64,000 bases of DNA from the NCBI GenBank assembly GCA_036844765.1, contig DAIUFE010000005.1, positions 1-64,000 of the forward strand, read 5' to 3'. Under the pieces are notes generated by a model. It was not told where the DNA came from, made no database searches, and saw only the letters and a program-made list of their open reading frames with translations. The position numbers and the translations under genes were made by a program. This DNA is from Thermocaproicibacter sp036844765 (GTDB taxonomy: Bacteria; Bacillota; Clostridia; Oscillospirales; Acutalibacteraceae). The first letter of the stretch is position 1. Every line of letters starts with the position of its first letter. Positions 42,877 through 50,624 of the stretch are shown here, piece after piece.

Positions 42877-43752
42877 CTATTGGTTCAGATTGCGGTAGAC
42901 CTCTTCGGTGTTCTCGATGCGGATTCGGATGTTCTGACGGTCGAGGCGGACGACCATGGCGATCAGCGCGTGGGCGACCGACAGGGCTGCGCTGTAGGAA
43001 TCCAGAAAGATGGCGGAATCCGTCAGCGCGTAGAGGGCCGCGTCCGAGATTTTGGCGAACGGGGAAAGGTCGCAGTCCGTAAAAACCAGCAGCTTCGCGC
43101 CCCTGCCCTTTGCGATTTCGGCCGCCTTCAGGGTGCTGCGGCTGTAACGCTGAAAGCCGACGACGACCAGCGCGTCTTTTTCGTCCATCGAGGAAAGGTA
43201 TTCCGCGCAGTCGGAGAGATTCAGCAGGACCGTCTTCCCGATCAGGTAATTCAGGGCGAAGGAAAGATACGCGGAAACCCCCGACCCCATTTTGCTGCCG
43301 AGCACCCAGATGCGCCCGGCGCGGATCAGCAGGCCGGCTCCCCGCCGGAAAGCCTCGTCGCCGTTCAGGCGGAAGGTCTGCATGAGGTTGGCGACCTCCA
43401 TGCCCACATGCTCGTCCAGCCAGCTCGCCTTGTCGGCCCCCTGCTCGTCTTTCAGCTTGAAATTCACGACGGCCCGGTTCTTCAGCAGGCTGCCGCGCAT
43501 CTGCATCTTCATGCTCCGGAAGCTCTTGAAGCCGAGGCACACCGCGATGCGCTGGACGGTGGCCTCGCTGACCCCCGCCTTCTGGCCCACTTCCTTGGCC
43601 GTCATCATGCAGATCTGCTCCCATTTTTTCCGGAAAAGAAGGACGACCTTCTGCTGGGCCGGAGTGAGCTGGTCGTAGAGGGAGCGGATCCTTTCCTGGA
43701 AGGACTCCGCGGTCAGATATTTTTCTTCCGTAGACAGCTTTTCGTCGTTCAA
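42877..43752 (-). CDS. RpiR/MurR family transcriptional regulator
   Basis: This 291-residue regulator has an N-terminal helix-turn-helix (QICMMTAKEVGQKAGVSEATVQRIAVCLGF) and a C-terminal SIS domain (GRIWVLGSKMGSGVSAYLSFALNYLIG, DALVVVGFQRYSRSTLKAAEIAKGRGAKLLVFTD) that binds a phosphosugar-like ligand in the family. The start is probably TTG at 43752 after GGGGG at a long spacing; an open frame runs further upstream, so the N-terminus is not settled. It is oriented toward the MBL and opp genes and likely controls them. A second RpiR gene lies near 49 kb. Confidence 0.85.
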   Translation of the reverse strand: MNDEKLSTEEKYLTAESFQERIRSLYDQLTPAQQKVVLLFRKKWEQICMMTAKEVGQKAGVSEATVQRIAVCLGFKSFRSMKMQMRGSLLKNRAVVNFKLKDEQGADKASWLDEHVGMEVANLMQTFRLNGDEAFRRGAGLLIRAGRIWVLGSKMGSGVSAYLSFALNYLIGKTVLLNLSDCAEYLSSMDEKDALVVVGFQRYSRSTLKAAEIAKGRGAKLLVFTDCDLSPFAKISDAALYALTDSAIFLDSYSAALSVAHALIAMVVRLDRQNIRIRIENTEEVYRNLNQ

Positions 43753-44041
43753 GGCGCTGCGGTTTCCCCCTTTCAAGCGGAACGGTAACCGGACGGCGCT
43801 CCGCTCTTTGGCGGAAAACCATCGCTCGGACCGATTTGTTCGTTTTCCGTCAACTTCAAGTTTATCCGCGCCGTGTAAAAGGACAAACCTATTTTGCGTA
43901 AAGTTTTGGTGTCGGTTTGTCAAGAATCCGTCATATCGGGAGAAAAAGGCCGCGCAAGGTTTTTCAGGGGGGGCGCGTCTCCCCTCCCCGGCGCTTCGCA
44001 TCCGGGAGAGGTGACGCCGCAAGATTTTCTGCAATTTTTCC
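43753..44041. other. Intergenic region upstream of the RpiR gene
   Basis: Apart from the likely leader of the RpiR gene I see no gene or RNA here. The RpiR frame stays open on the minus strand to about 44034, but without a ribosome site and with no family-like sequence, so it is not called as coding. Confidence 0.6.
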
Positions 44042-44070
44042 TTGCTTTTCGGCAGGCAAGGCGGTATAAT
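44042..44070 (+). promoter_or_regulatory. Promoter of tRNA-Val
   Basis: TTGCTT (44042-44047), 17 bases, TATAAT (44065-44070), 20 bases before the mature tRNA. Confidence 0.85.
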
Positions 44071-44089
44071 ATCAAAGTGTTCTGAATTC

Positions 44090-44166
44090 GGACGTTTAGC
44101 TCAGCTGGCTAGAGCGTTCGCTTGACGTGCGAAAGGTCATAGGTTCGAGTCCTATAACGTCCACCA
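44090..44166 (+). tRNA. tRNA-Val (anticodon GAC)
   Basis: It folds as a full cloverleaf of 77 bases with encoded CCA. The acceptor GGACGTT (44090-44096) pairs with AACGTCC (44156-44162). The D stem is GCTC/GAGC. The anticodon stem is TTCGC/GCGAA with loop TTGACGT, anticodon GAC (44124-44126), reading GUC and GUU. The T stem is ATAGG/CCTAT with loop TTCGAGT. Discriminator A, then CCA at 44164-44166. It has its own promoter and terminator. Confidence 0.97.
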
Positions 44167-44174
44167 CGTGAAGG

Positions 44175-44219
44175 CCCGCGTCGGTACTGGATTTTTCCGG
44201 TATCCAACGCGGGATTTTT
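44175..44219 (+). terminator. Terminator of tRNA-Val
   Basis: CCCGCGT...ACGCGGG with an inner GGTACTGG / CCGGTATCC stem, followed by ATTTTT, nine bases after the tRNA. Confidence 0.85.
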
Positions 44220-44234
44220 ATTGCATTAAAATGA

Positions 44235-44756
44235 TTGAAAACAGGTTTGCGCCGTTTGTGCGCCAACCAGCCGTATCAGCCTTTTTGGAAAGTAAAGTAT
44301 CAAATCGTAGGGATTTACCGTTTTGCAGGCACCCAGGCTGTGTATTCCAACTCGTCGGAAACAGGCCGGGACGAGGTCATCATCCCCGCGAAATCCGTAA
44401 AAGCGCCCGACGAAAACAACATTGTGGATTATGGGCCCATGCAGAGCGGAACCGCCTCGTTCCAGATTCCCAACGGCTCTATTTCGGAATTTGAAGAGGC
44501 CTTTCGGAAGCTGCCGGAAAGCGCGTTCCTACAGCATTTCCAGTTGATTATGCAAGTGGGTTTGTATTTTTTCCCCCTTCCCCCGCCTTCGGCGGGGGAA
44601 AAATACATCATCTTTCGCAAATTGAAATGAAATTGCTGTAAAAGTCAAATTCGACAACAACGGATACGGGCAGGTCAGCGGAAACTTGAAAAGCGCGCGG
44701 AGCGCGGCGCTGCTGCTCACCGCGATCGAGCTGTTGAGCGACCGGGAGGAAGGCTG
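44235..44756 (+). pseudogene. Broken gene, probable remnant of a MacB/FtsX-type ABC permease, split by element copy 3
   Basis: The left part (44235-44531) reads YQIVGIYRF, DEVIIPAKSV, GTASFQIPNGSISEFEEAFRKLPESAFL; the right part (44641-44756) reads KVKFDNNGYGQVSGNLKSAR and ends at TGA. The two parts are in different frames (0 and 1). Removing the inserted element with one TA joins CTA directly to AAA GTC AAA TTC and gives a continuous frame, so the element broke it. The joined text resembles the outside domain of MacB/FtsX permeases just before a membrane helix (SARSAALLLTAIELL), but the start and the rest are missing, so it was probably already a fragment. The family call is inference; the split is seen directly. 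Confidence 0.75.
44530..44640. mobile_element. Palindromic TA-flanked element, copy 3 (inserted in a gene)
   Basis: It is TA-CAGCATTTCCAGTTG at the left and, on the other strand, TA-CAGCAATTTCATTTC at the right; the centre is CCCCCGCC-TTC-GGCGGGGG. The body is 107 bp between the TA pairs. It is nearly identical to copy 4, 2.7 kb away in inverted orientation. One TA plus the body (109 bases) shifts the host reading frame; TA-precise removal restores it. Confidence 0.92.
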
Positions 44757-44800
44757 ATCTTCCCCGTTCTTTCCGCGGCAGCGGCCATCCCCGCACCGCG

Positions 44801-46207
44801 TCAGGAGCAGAGGTCGAGGATCGCCTGGGTGAAAATCTCCGCGCCCGTCAGGAGCTCGCCGATCACCGCGTATTCGTCCGCGCCGTGCATGCGGTTGTCC
44901 GTCCCGGGCATCGCGCATCCGAACGCGACGCCGTTTTTCAGCCGGTGCACGTAGGTGCCCCCTCCGACCGCAAGGCAGCGCCCTTTGCGGCCCGAATACT
45001 GCTCGTAGCATTTCAGCAGGGTCCGGACGAACGGCGTGTCTTCCGGGACATGATGGGCGGGGGAGACCCCCGTGCCGTCCGGCGTAAGGCCGAGCGACTC
45101 CGCCTTTGCGCAGAACACGTTCTTCAGGTTGCCGTCGCCGGCGCAGACCGGCGTCCGCCCGTCGAAGTATCCTTTCAGGCCGGAAGGCCCGTACTCGAAC
45201 AGATTCAGGCTCATGGTCAGCTCGCCGGAAACGTCGTCTTTCATCGCCACGCCGGCGGCTTTCCCCCGCCAGTCGCCGTGCGGGAAAAGCCGGCGGACGG
45301 CGCGGAGCCGGCGGAACCCTTCGGAATCCGCAAACGGAAGCCCGGCCAGCAGATCGATCAGCCCCGTCACGGCATTGTTGCCTTCGCCGGGGGTGGAAGC
45401 GTGCGCGCAGGTGCCGAGGGCTTTCAGGACGATTTTTCCGTCCTCCGCCCCGGCGGAGAAGCGGATCCCCGTTCTTGCTTCGGCCGCTTTCAGAAGGCCG
45501 GAGAGGTCCGGGACGGAAAGCCCTTCCGCCACGGCCTCGGCGGTATCCGGAACCATATTGCCCCTGACGCCGCCGCGGACGGAGAGGATCCGCGGCAGCC
45601 GCGCGCTCTCTTTCCAGGAAGCCCGGAACCAGGTGCTGTAGCGCCCTTTTTCGATATTGACCACGGGGAACTCCGCGTCCGGCGAGAACGTCATCGGCGC
45701 TTCCCGCTCCCGCTCGTAATAGTGCTTCAGATCGGCGCTGCCGGATTCCTCGTCGCTGCCGAGGACCAGCCGGACGCTTTTTTTGAGCGGAAAATGCAGA
45801 TCGCGGGCCGCCCTCAGGGCGTACAGCGCGGCGACCGCCGGTCCCTTGTCGTCGGCGGCTCCCCTGCCGTACAGCCTGCCGTCTCGGACCGCCGGCTCGA
45901 ACGGCCGCGTGACCGACCATCCGCCGCCCCCCGGAACGACGTCGAGGTGCGCGAGGATATCCAGCTGCCGGGGCAGGCCGTTCAGATCGACCGCAACGGC
46001 GAAGCCGCCGTAGCCCCGCACCGGAAAGCCCATGCCCTGCGCGATGCGGCCGGCGGCCGCCAGCGCCTCCGCCGGGAACCTGCCGAACGGCATGCCGGGC
46101 GCGGGCTCGCCCTTTTCGCTGGGAATGCGGATCAGCGTCCCGATATCGCGCAGCATCTCGTTCCTGTGCGCTTCAAAATATGCGATAATTTGCTTTTGAC
46201 CGATCAT
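44801..46207 (-). CDS. Sapep/PepV-type M20 dipeptidase
   Basis: This zinc dipeptidase of 468 residues belongs to the PepV class, which cleaves a broad range of dipeptides inside the cell. Metal motifs: DILAHLDVVPGGGGW (His, Asp), GRGAADDKGPAVAALYAL, LGSDEESGSADLKHY (catalytic Glu pair) and, at the end, GGGTYVHRLKNGVAFG and MPGTDNRMHGADE. The start at 46207 has AAGGAG; in-frame codons upstream are less likely. It is the last gene of iadA-M42-pepV, an operon for using imported peptides. Confidence 0.94.
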   Translation of the reverse strand: MIGQKQIIAYFEAHRNEMLRDIGTLIRIPSEKGEPAPGMPFGRFPAEALAAAGRIAQGMGFPVRGYGGFAVAVDLNGLPRQLDILAHLDVVPGGGGWSVTRPFEPAVRDGRLYGRGAADDKGPAVAALYALRAARDLHFPLKKSVRLVLGSDEESGSADLKHYYEREREAPMTFSPDAEFPVVNIEKGRYSTWFRASWKESARLPRILSVRGGVRGNMVPDTAEAVAEGLSVPDLSGLLKAAEARTGIRFSAGAEDGKIVLKALGTCAHASTPGEGNNAVTGLIDLLAGLPFADSEGFRRLRAVRRLFPHGDWRGKAAGVAMKDDVSGELTMSLNLFEYGPSGLKGYFDGRTPVCAGDGNLKNVFCAKAESLGLTPDGTGVSPAHHVPEDTPFVRTLLKCYEQYSGRKGRCLAVGGGTYVHRLKNGVAFGCAMPGTDNRMHGADEYAVIGELLTGAEIFTQAILDLCS

Positions 46208-46231
46208 TTCAAGGCTCCTTCGCACGGTGGG

Positions 46232-47323
46232 TCAGAATGAACGGATCACGCCGGCGTTCAGGGATTCGATCACCGCGCACGCCAGCTTCACGGCGTTTTC
46301 GACGTCGGAAAACGACGCGATCCCGTAATGGGTGTGGATATAGCGGACCGGCAGGCCGACGACGACCGCCGGGACGCCGGCGTTGGAAAGATGGATGGGG
46401 GCGCCGTCGGTGGCTCCGCCCTTCCGCACGGATTCCTGCACGGGAATCCCGAGCTTCTCCCCCAGGTTCAGGACATATCTCTGATAGCGGGGATTGGTGA
46501 TCATGCGGGCGTCGATATGGCGGAGCATGGGGCCTTTTTTGATCGCCGTCTGCGTCAGGTACGGTTCGGTGAACGTATCGTCCGCGGGGCAGCCTTCAAA
46601 GACGATCGCGATGTCCGGGCGAACGGCGCGGCTGGTGACCTGCGCGCCGCGCGTGCCGACCTCCTCCTGCGCGGCGAAGGCGGCGACGACGTCCACGCCC
46701 AGCTCCTTTCCCCGCAGGGCTTTCAGGGTTTCCAGAATAGCCGCGCAGCCGAGGCGGCAGTCGAACGCCTTGCCGATCATCAGGTCCCGTTTTTCCAGAT
46801 ATTCAAACGCCGTGTCCGGCACCGCCGGCTCGCCGATCCGGATCCTGAAATCCCGGACCGCCTCTTCCCGGGAGGAAGCCCCCACGTCGATCACCATGGA
46901 CGAGACGTCGGCGGGTGCGCTGCGCTCCGCTTCGCTCATAAAATGCGGCGGCTTGGTCGCGATCACGCCCGGGACGTACTCCCCCTCCGCATTGCGCACG
47001 CGCACCCTGTGGGCCGGGATATTGTTGGCGACCCATCCGCCCAGCGTGATGAACGCCAGCGTCCCGTTCGGCTTGACCGCCTGGACCATGAACGAGACCT
47101 CGTCCGTGTGGGCGTCCAGCTGCACGACCGGGCGGCCGCCGCGGTTCCCGGCGCGCCGGAGGTACAGGTCGCGCAGGGAATCCTCCGAGAACTCCCCCAG
47201 GCCCTCCCCGTATTTCCGGATCACCGCCAGAACCTCGTCCTCAAAGCCGGAAGCCCCGTTCGCATCGGAGATTTCCCGGATCAGCCGGATCGCATTTTCT
47301 TTTTTCAAAACCGGTTCCCCCAT
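46232..47323 (-). CDS. M42 family aminopeptidase/glutamyl-type metallopeptidase
   Basis: This cobalt- or zinc-dependent aminopeptidase of 363 residues forms large shells in the family. Motifs: VVQLDAHTDEVSFMV (metal His, Asp), KAFDCRLGCAAILETLKAL, AAFAAQEEVGTRGAQV (catalytic Glu pair), IVFEGCPADD, and THYGIASFSDVENAVKLACAVIE. The start at 47323 has no strong ribosome site. Element copy 4 sits 23 bases upstream and has pushed it away from iadA, whose stop was originally only about 24 bases from this start, so translation coupling may be lost. Confidence 0.93.
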   Translation of the reverse strand: MGEPVLKKENAIRLIREISDANGASGFEDEVLAVIRKYGEGLGEFSEDSLRDLYLRRAGNRGGRPVVQLDAHTDEVSFMVQAVKPNGTLAFITLGGWVANNIPAHRVRVRNAEGEYVPGVIATKPPHFMSEAERSAPADVSSMVIDVGASSREEAVRDFRIRIGEPAVPDTAFEYLEKRDLMIGKAFDCRLGCAAILETLKALRGKELGVDVVAAFAAQEEVGTRGAQVTSRAVRPDIAIVFEGCPADDTFTEPYLTQTAIKKGPMLRHIDARMITNPRYQRYVLNLGEKLGIPVQESVRKGGATDGAPIHLSNAGVPAVVVGLPVRYIHTHYGIASFSDVENAVKLACAVIESLNAGVIRSF

Positions 47324-47346
47324 TTTATCTTCTATTTTGCGGAAGC

Positions 47347-47449
47347 TACAGCAATTCCATTTCAATTTGCGAAAAATGAGGTGTTTTCCCCCCGCCTTCG
47401 GCGGGGGGAAAACACAAACCCACTTGCATAATCAACTGGAAATGCTGTA
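47347..47449. mobile_element. Palindromic TA-flanked element, copy 4 (in the stop codon of iadA)
   Basis: It is TA-CAGCAATTCCATTTCAA at the left and, on the other strand, TA-CAGCATTTCCAGTTGAT at the right; hairpin CCCCCCGCC-TTC-GGCGGGGGG. The body is 99 bp between the TA pairs. The target TA is in what was the TAG stop codon of iadA. It matches copy 3 in reverse orientation almost base for base in the outer arms. Confidence 0.92.
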
Positions 47450-48577
47450 TTGTTCAAACATGCCCTTTTTCAGAATGCGGCCGCGGTCCATCATCACCGT
47501 TCCGCCGGCGACCACGGCGCTGAGGTCCAGCCGGTCGTCGAGAAGGTTCAGGTCGGCGTCGTACCCCGGGGCGAGGCGCCCTTTTCGGCGCGCGAGGCCG
47601 AGCGCCGCCGCAACCGTTGCCGTGACGGGGCGGATCGCCTGCGAAAGCGGCACGCCGTATTCCAGGACGAGCGACCGGATCGTCCGGTGCATCGACGCGA
47701 TCTGCCCGACGCCCATGCCGGTCAGCTCGCCGGCTTCGTTCCACTTCGGGATGCTCCCGTTGGAATCCGTGCTGAGCGTGACGCGGCCGGCGGGCGCACG
47801 GTCGAACGCTTCCTTCAGCATCCGGGCGGATTCCGTCCCGTCCTCCTCGGCGGTAAAATCGATGTACCCGCCCAGCTTCGCAAAGCGGACGGCGTCGTCG
47901 AAAACCCTGCCCACATGGGTGGGGCGGAACGTGGCGATCGGGATGTCCTCCGTTTTCAGGATGTCGAACAGCAGGCCGAGCCCGCGTTTTCCGCTGCCCA
48001 CGTGCAGGTGGACGATCCCCGGCTTGCCGGAGAGGATGCCGCCGAGCCTCGCCTCCGACGCCAGCCGGATCAGGTCCCGTTCGGACATGTTGGAGGAGCG
48101 GTGATCCGCGATCGCGATCTTGACCCCGATGATCTCGCCGACGAACACGATGTCCTTTTTGACGGAGCCCGTGAGCGTCGGGGAAGGATACTCGTACGCC
48201 CCCGTCAGGCAGTAAGCCGTGAGCCCCTCGCTTTTCAGGGCTTTCGTCTTCGCCACCAGATTCTCCACGCTGCGGGTGACGGAATCCGTCCCGAGCAGGC
48301 CCACCACCGTGGTCACGCCGCCGCGGATGCAGTCCGAAAGCTGAATTTCCGGAACGCGGCTGGCGAACCCGTTCTCCCCTCCTCCCCCGAGGACGTGGAC
48401 GTGCTGGTCGATATAGCCGGGCACCGCCGTCCTTCCGTCCCCTTCCAGAATTTTCAGGCCGGGAAGCGCGGGCTCCAGCCGGCGACCGACCGCCTGTATT
48501 TTTCCGCCCGCGATGAAGACGTCCGAAACCTCCTTCGTCTTTTCCGGATCGATCCGTACGTTTTTGATCAGTAACAT
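47432..48577 (-). CDS. iadA: Isoaspartyl dipeptidase (beta-aspartyl peptidase)
   Basis: This amidohydrolase of 381 residues cleaves isoAsp-X dipeptides from damaged proteins. Motifs: GYIDQHVHVLGGGGENG (metal His pair), VTTVVGLLGTDS, LTGAYEYPSPTLTGS, GIVHLHVGSG and VTLSTDSNGSIPKWN. The last five codons (YSISS) and the TGA stop lie in element copy 4: without it the frame would stop at TAG directly after GMFEQ. The protein should still work, as only the tail differs. It heads the operon with the M42 and M20 peptidases and is divergent from an RpiR gene. Confidence 0.94.
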   Translation of the reverse strand: MLLIKNVRIDPEKTKEVSDVFIAGGKIQAVGRRLEPALPGLKILEGDGRTAVPGYIDQHVHVLGGGGENGFASRVPEIQLSDCIRGGVTTVVGLLGTDSVTRSVENLVAKTKALKSEGLTAYCLTGAYEYPSPTLTGSVKKDIVFVGEIIGVKIAIADHRSSNMSERDLIRLASEARLGGILSGKPGIVHLHVGSGKRGLGLLFDILKTEDIPIATFRPTHVGRVFDDAVRFAKLGGYIDFTAEEDGTESARMLKEAFDRAPAGRVTLSTDSNGSIPKWNEAGELTGMGVGQIASMHRTIRSLVLEYGVPLSQAIRPVTATVAAALGLARRKGRLAPGYDADLNLLDDRLDLSAVVAGGTVMMDRGRILKKGMFEQYSISS

Positions 48578-48672
48578 TCCTGCTCCAAACCGCCGCGCCG
48601 GTGAAGCGCGGCTTGATTCAAATAGCGCGCCGGCGCGGCGCGTGATTTCACCGGGATCCGGGCGCCGGTTTC

Positions 48673-48701
48673 TTCCATTCCGAAGGGATTTAAGGTATAA
48701 T
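48673..48701 (+). promoter_or_regulatory. Promoter of the second RpiR gene
   Basis: TTCCAT (48673-48678), 17 bases, perfect TATAAT (48696-48701), 35 bases before the ATG. The -35 box is weak, which would fit control by a regulator at this divergent junction. Confidence 0.6.
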
Positions 48702-48736
48702 TATCTCACGACAGCACGAAAGAAAGCGGGCGCACC

Positions 48737-49645
48737 ATGGAGGAGAATCCTTTTCAAAACATCAACAGGAACTACCAGAACCTCACGAGAAAGCAGAGGG
48801 AAATCCTGAATCTGCTGCTGTCCAATCCCGAAGGGGTATGCTATACGTCGCTCAACGAGCTGAGCAAACGTACCCATGTATCGGAAGTGACGATTCTGCG
48901 GATGTGCAAGCGGCTCGGGTTTGAAAATTACGTGGAGCTCAGGCGGGCCTTCCGCGCGCACACCGAGCGCCTGGTGAAAAACTTTATGGAAACCACCTAT
49001 TTTTCGCTGGACCTTCCCCCCGCGGAGCGCGGCGACAAAGAGACCGTCCTGCAACAGATTCTGGAGAGCGCCCGCGCGCAGAGCGCGGAGTTTTTCGACG
49101 CGCTGCAGCCGCGGAAAATCCTAAAGACGGCCCGGCAGATCCTGCAGGCCGGGACAGTGCTGATCTGCGGCCAGGGCGTCTCGGCCCTGGCAGCCGATTA
49201 CTTTTACCGGCGGCTGTCGCCGCTGGTCCCGAACGCCGTACCGGTGCGCCCCGAGGATATGGACAGCGTCCAGGCGAGCCTCGTCAAGCTGCGCCCCGGC
49301 GACCACGTGATCGCCATCTCGTTCCCGCGCTATTACACCGCGATGCGGAACATCGTTCAATTTGCGGAATACAAGGGCGCGGGCGTCACCGCCATCACCG
49401 ACAGCCCGGAATCCCCCGTTGTCACCCCGAACAGCACCAACTACCTGTGCAACACGGCGACCAAAGTGTTTTACAACTCGTATTCCCTCCCGATCGAGCT
49501 GGTCAACCTGATCGCCTCCGGCGTGGTGCTGGAAATGGGGAAGGACTACGACCGCCTGGTGTCGTCCGCCCACGAGGTGATCCACTTCATCAACGAATCG
49601 GACGCCGGCGGGAATCCGCCGCCTTCCGAAAAAGCCGCTCCGTGA
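48737..49645 (+). CDS. RpiR/MurR family transcriptional regulator (second copy)
   Basis: This 302-residue regulator has a helix-turn-helix (SLNELSKRTHVSEVTILRMCKRLGF) and a SIS domain (GTVLICGQGVSALAADYFYRR, GDHVIAISFPRYYTAMRNIVQFAEYKGAGVTAITDS). It is divergent from iadA and convergent with the second opp operon, so it probably controls the peptidase genes, the opp genes or both. Its ligand in this setting is unknown; family members bind phosphosugars such as MurNAc-6-P. The stop lies ten bases from the oppF stop. Confidence 0.92.
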   Translation: MEENPFQNINRNYQNLTRKQREILNLLLSNPEGVCYTSLNELSKRTHVSEVTILRMCKRLGFENYVELRRAFRAHTERLVKNFMETTYFSLDLPPAERGDKETVLQQILESARAQSAEFFDALQPRKILKTARQILQAGTVLICGQGVSALAADYFYRRLSPLVPNAVPVRPEDMDSVQASLVKLRPGDHVIAISFPRYYTAMRNIVQFAEYKGAGVTAITDSPESPVVTPNSTNYLCNTATKVFYNSYSLPIELVNLIASGVVLEMGKDYDRLVSSAHEVIHFINESDAGGNPPPSEKAAP

Positions 49646-49655
49646 GCGTCCGCCG

Positions 49656-50624
49656 CTACGGCCCGCCGTACCGGTGGCAGGCCACCCAGTGCCCTTCCTC
49701 CGCCTGTCGGAACGCGGGGGCAGACCGTCTGCACCGGTCCGTCGCATACCGGCAGCGCGAGCAGAACTTGCAGCCGGGCGGGATATCGACCGGGTTGGGG
49801 ACCGCGCCTTCCAGGACGATGCGGCTCCGCTTCTTTTCCGCCCTCGGGTCCGGAAGCGGAATCGCGGAAAGGAGCGCCTGCGTGTAGGGGTGAAGGGGCC
49901 TGTCGAACACGGCCCGGCTCGAAGCGAGCTCCACCAGGCTGCCCAGGTACATCACGCCGATGCGGCTGCTGATATATTGGACCATAGAGATGTCGTGCGC
50001 GATAAAAAGGTACGTCAGCCCCAGCCGGTCCTGCAGGCGCCGGAGCAGGTTGACCACCTGCGCCTGGATCGAAACGTCCAGCGCGGAGATCGGCTCGTCC
50101 GCCACGATGAATTCCGGATGCGTGGCGAGGGCCCGCGCGATGCCGATCCTCTGCCGCTGGCCGCCCGAAAATTCGTGCGGGAAGCGGCCGGCATGCTCCT
50201 TCTGCAGGCCGACCATCTCCAGCAGCTTCACGACCGCGTCCTCCCGTTCCCCCCGGCTCAGGGAGGGATTCTGGGCGTCCATCCCCTCCGCGACGATGTC
50301 CACCACCTTCATGCGCGGGTCCAGCGACATATAGGGGTCCTGAAAGATCATCTGCATCCTGCGGCAGCATTCCCTCGTCTCCTCGCGGGAGAGCGGCCCG
50401 CTGATTTTTTTGCCGCCGTAGAAGATTTCTCCGCCCGTGGGCTGGTACAGCCGGACGATGGTCCTCCCGAGCGTCGATTTTCCGCAGCCGGATTCCCCGA
50501 CGAGGCCCAGCGTCTCCCCTTTGTAGATTTGAAAGGAGACGCCGTCCACCGCCTTCAGGGTCTGCTTTTTGCCGACCGCAAAATACTTTTTCAGATCTTT
50601 GACTTCCAGCAGGACCTCACTCAT
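49656..50624 (-). CDS. Peptide ABC transporter ATPase, OppF/DppF type (system 2)
   Basis: This 322-residue ATPase has Walker A GLVGESGCGKSTLGRTIV, QMIFQDPYMSLDPRMKV, signature HEFSGGQRQRIGIARAL, Walker B FIVADEPISALDVS and H loop FIAHDIS. The cysteine-rich tail CKFCSRCRYATDRC is intact. It overlaps the oppD end by eight bases. No terminator is visible between it and the convergent RpiR gene. Confidence 0.95.
   Translation of the reverse strand: MSEVLLEVKDLKKYFAVGKKQTLKAVDGVSFQIYKGETLGLVGESGCGKSTLGRTIVRLYQPTGGEIFYGGKKISGPLSREETRECCRRMQMIFQDPYMSLDPRMKVVDIVAEGMDAQNPSLSRGEREDAVVKLLEMVGLQKEHAGRFPHEFSGGQRQRIGIARALATHPEFIVADEPISALDVSIQAQVVNLLRRLQDRLGLTYLFIAHDISMVQYISSRIGVMYLGSLVELASSRAVFDRPLHPYTQALLSAIPLPDPRAEKKRSRIVLEGAVPNPVDIPPGCKFCSRCRYATDRCRRSAPAFRQAEEGHWVACHRYGGP

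Noticed and set aside
44090..44760. Prophage or integrative element attached at tRNA-Val
   Set aside because: There is no integrase, and I see no repeat of the tRNA 3' end further on. The broken gene after the tRNA is explained by the small TA-flanked element instead.
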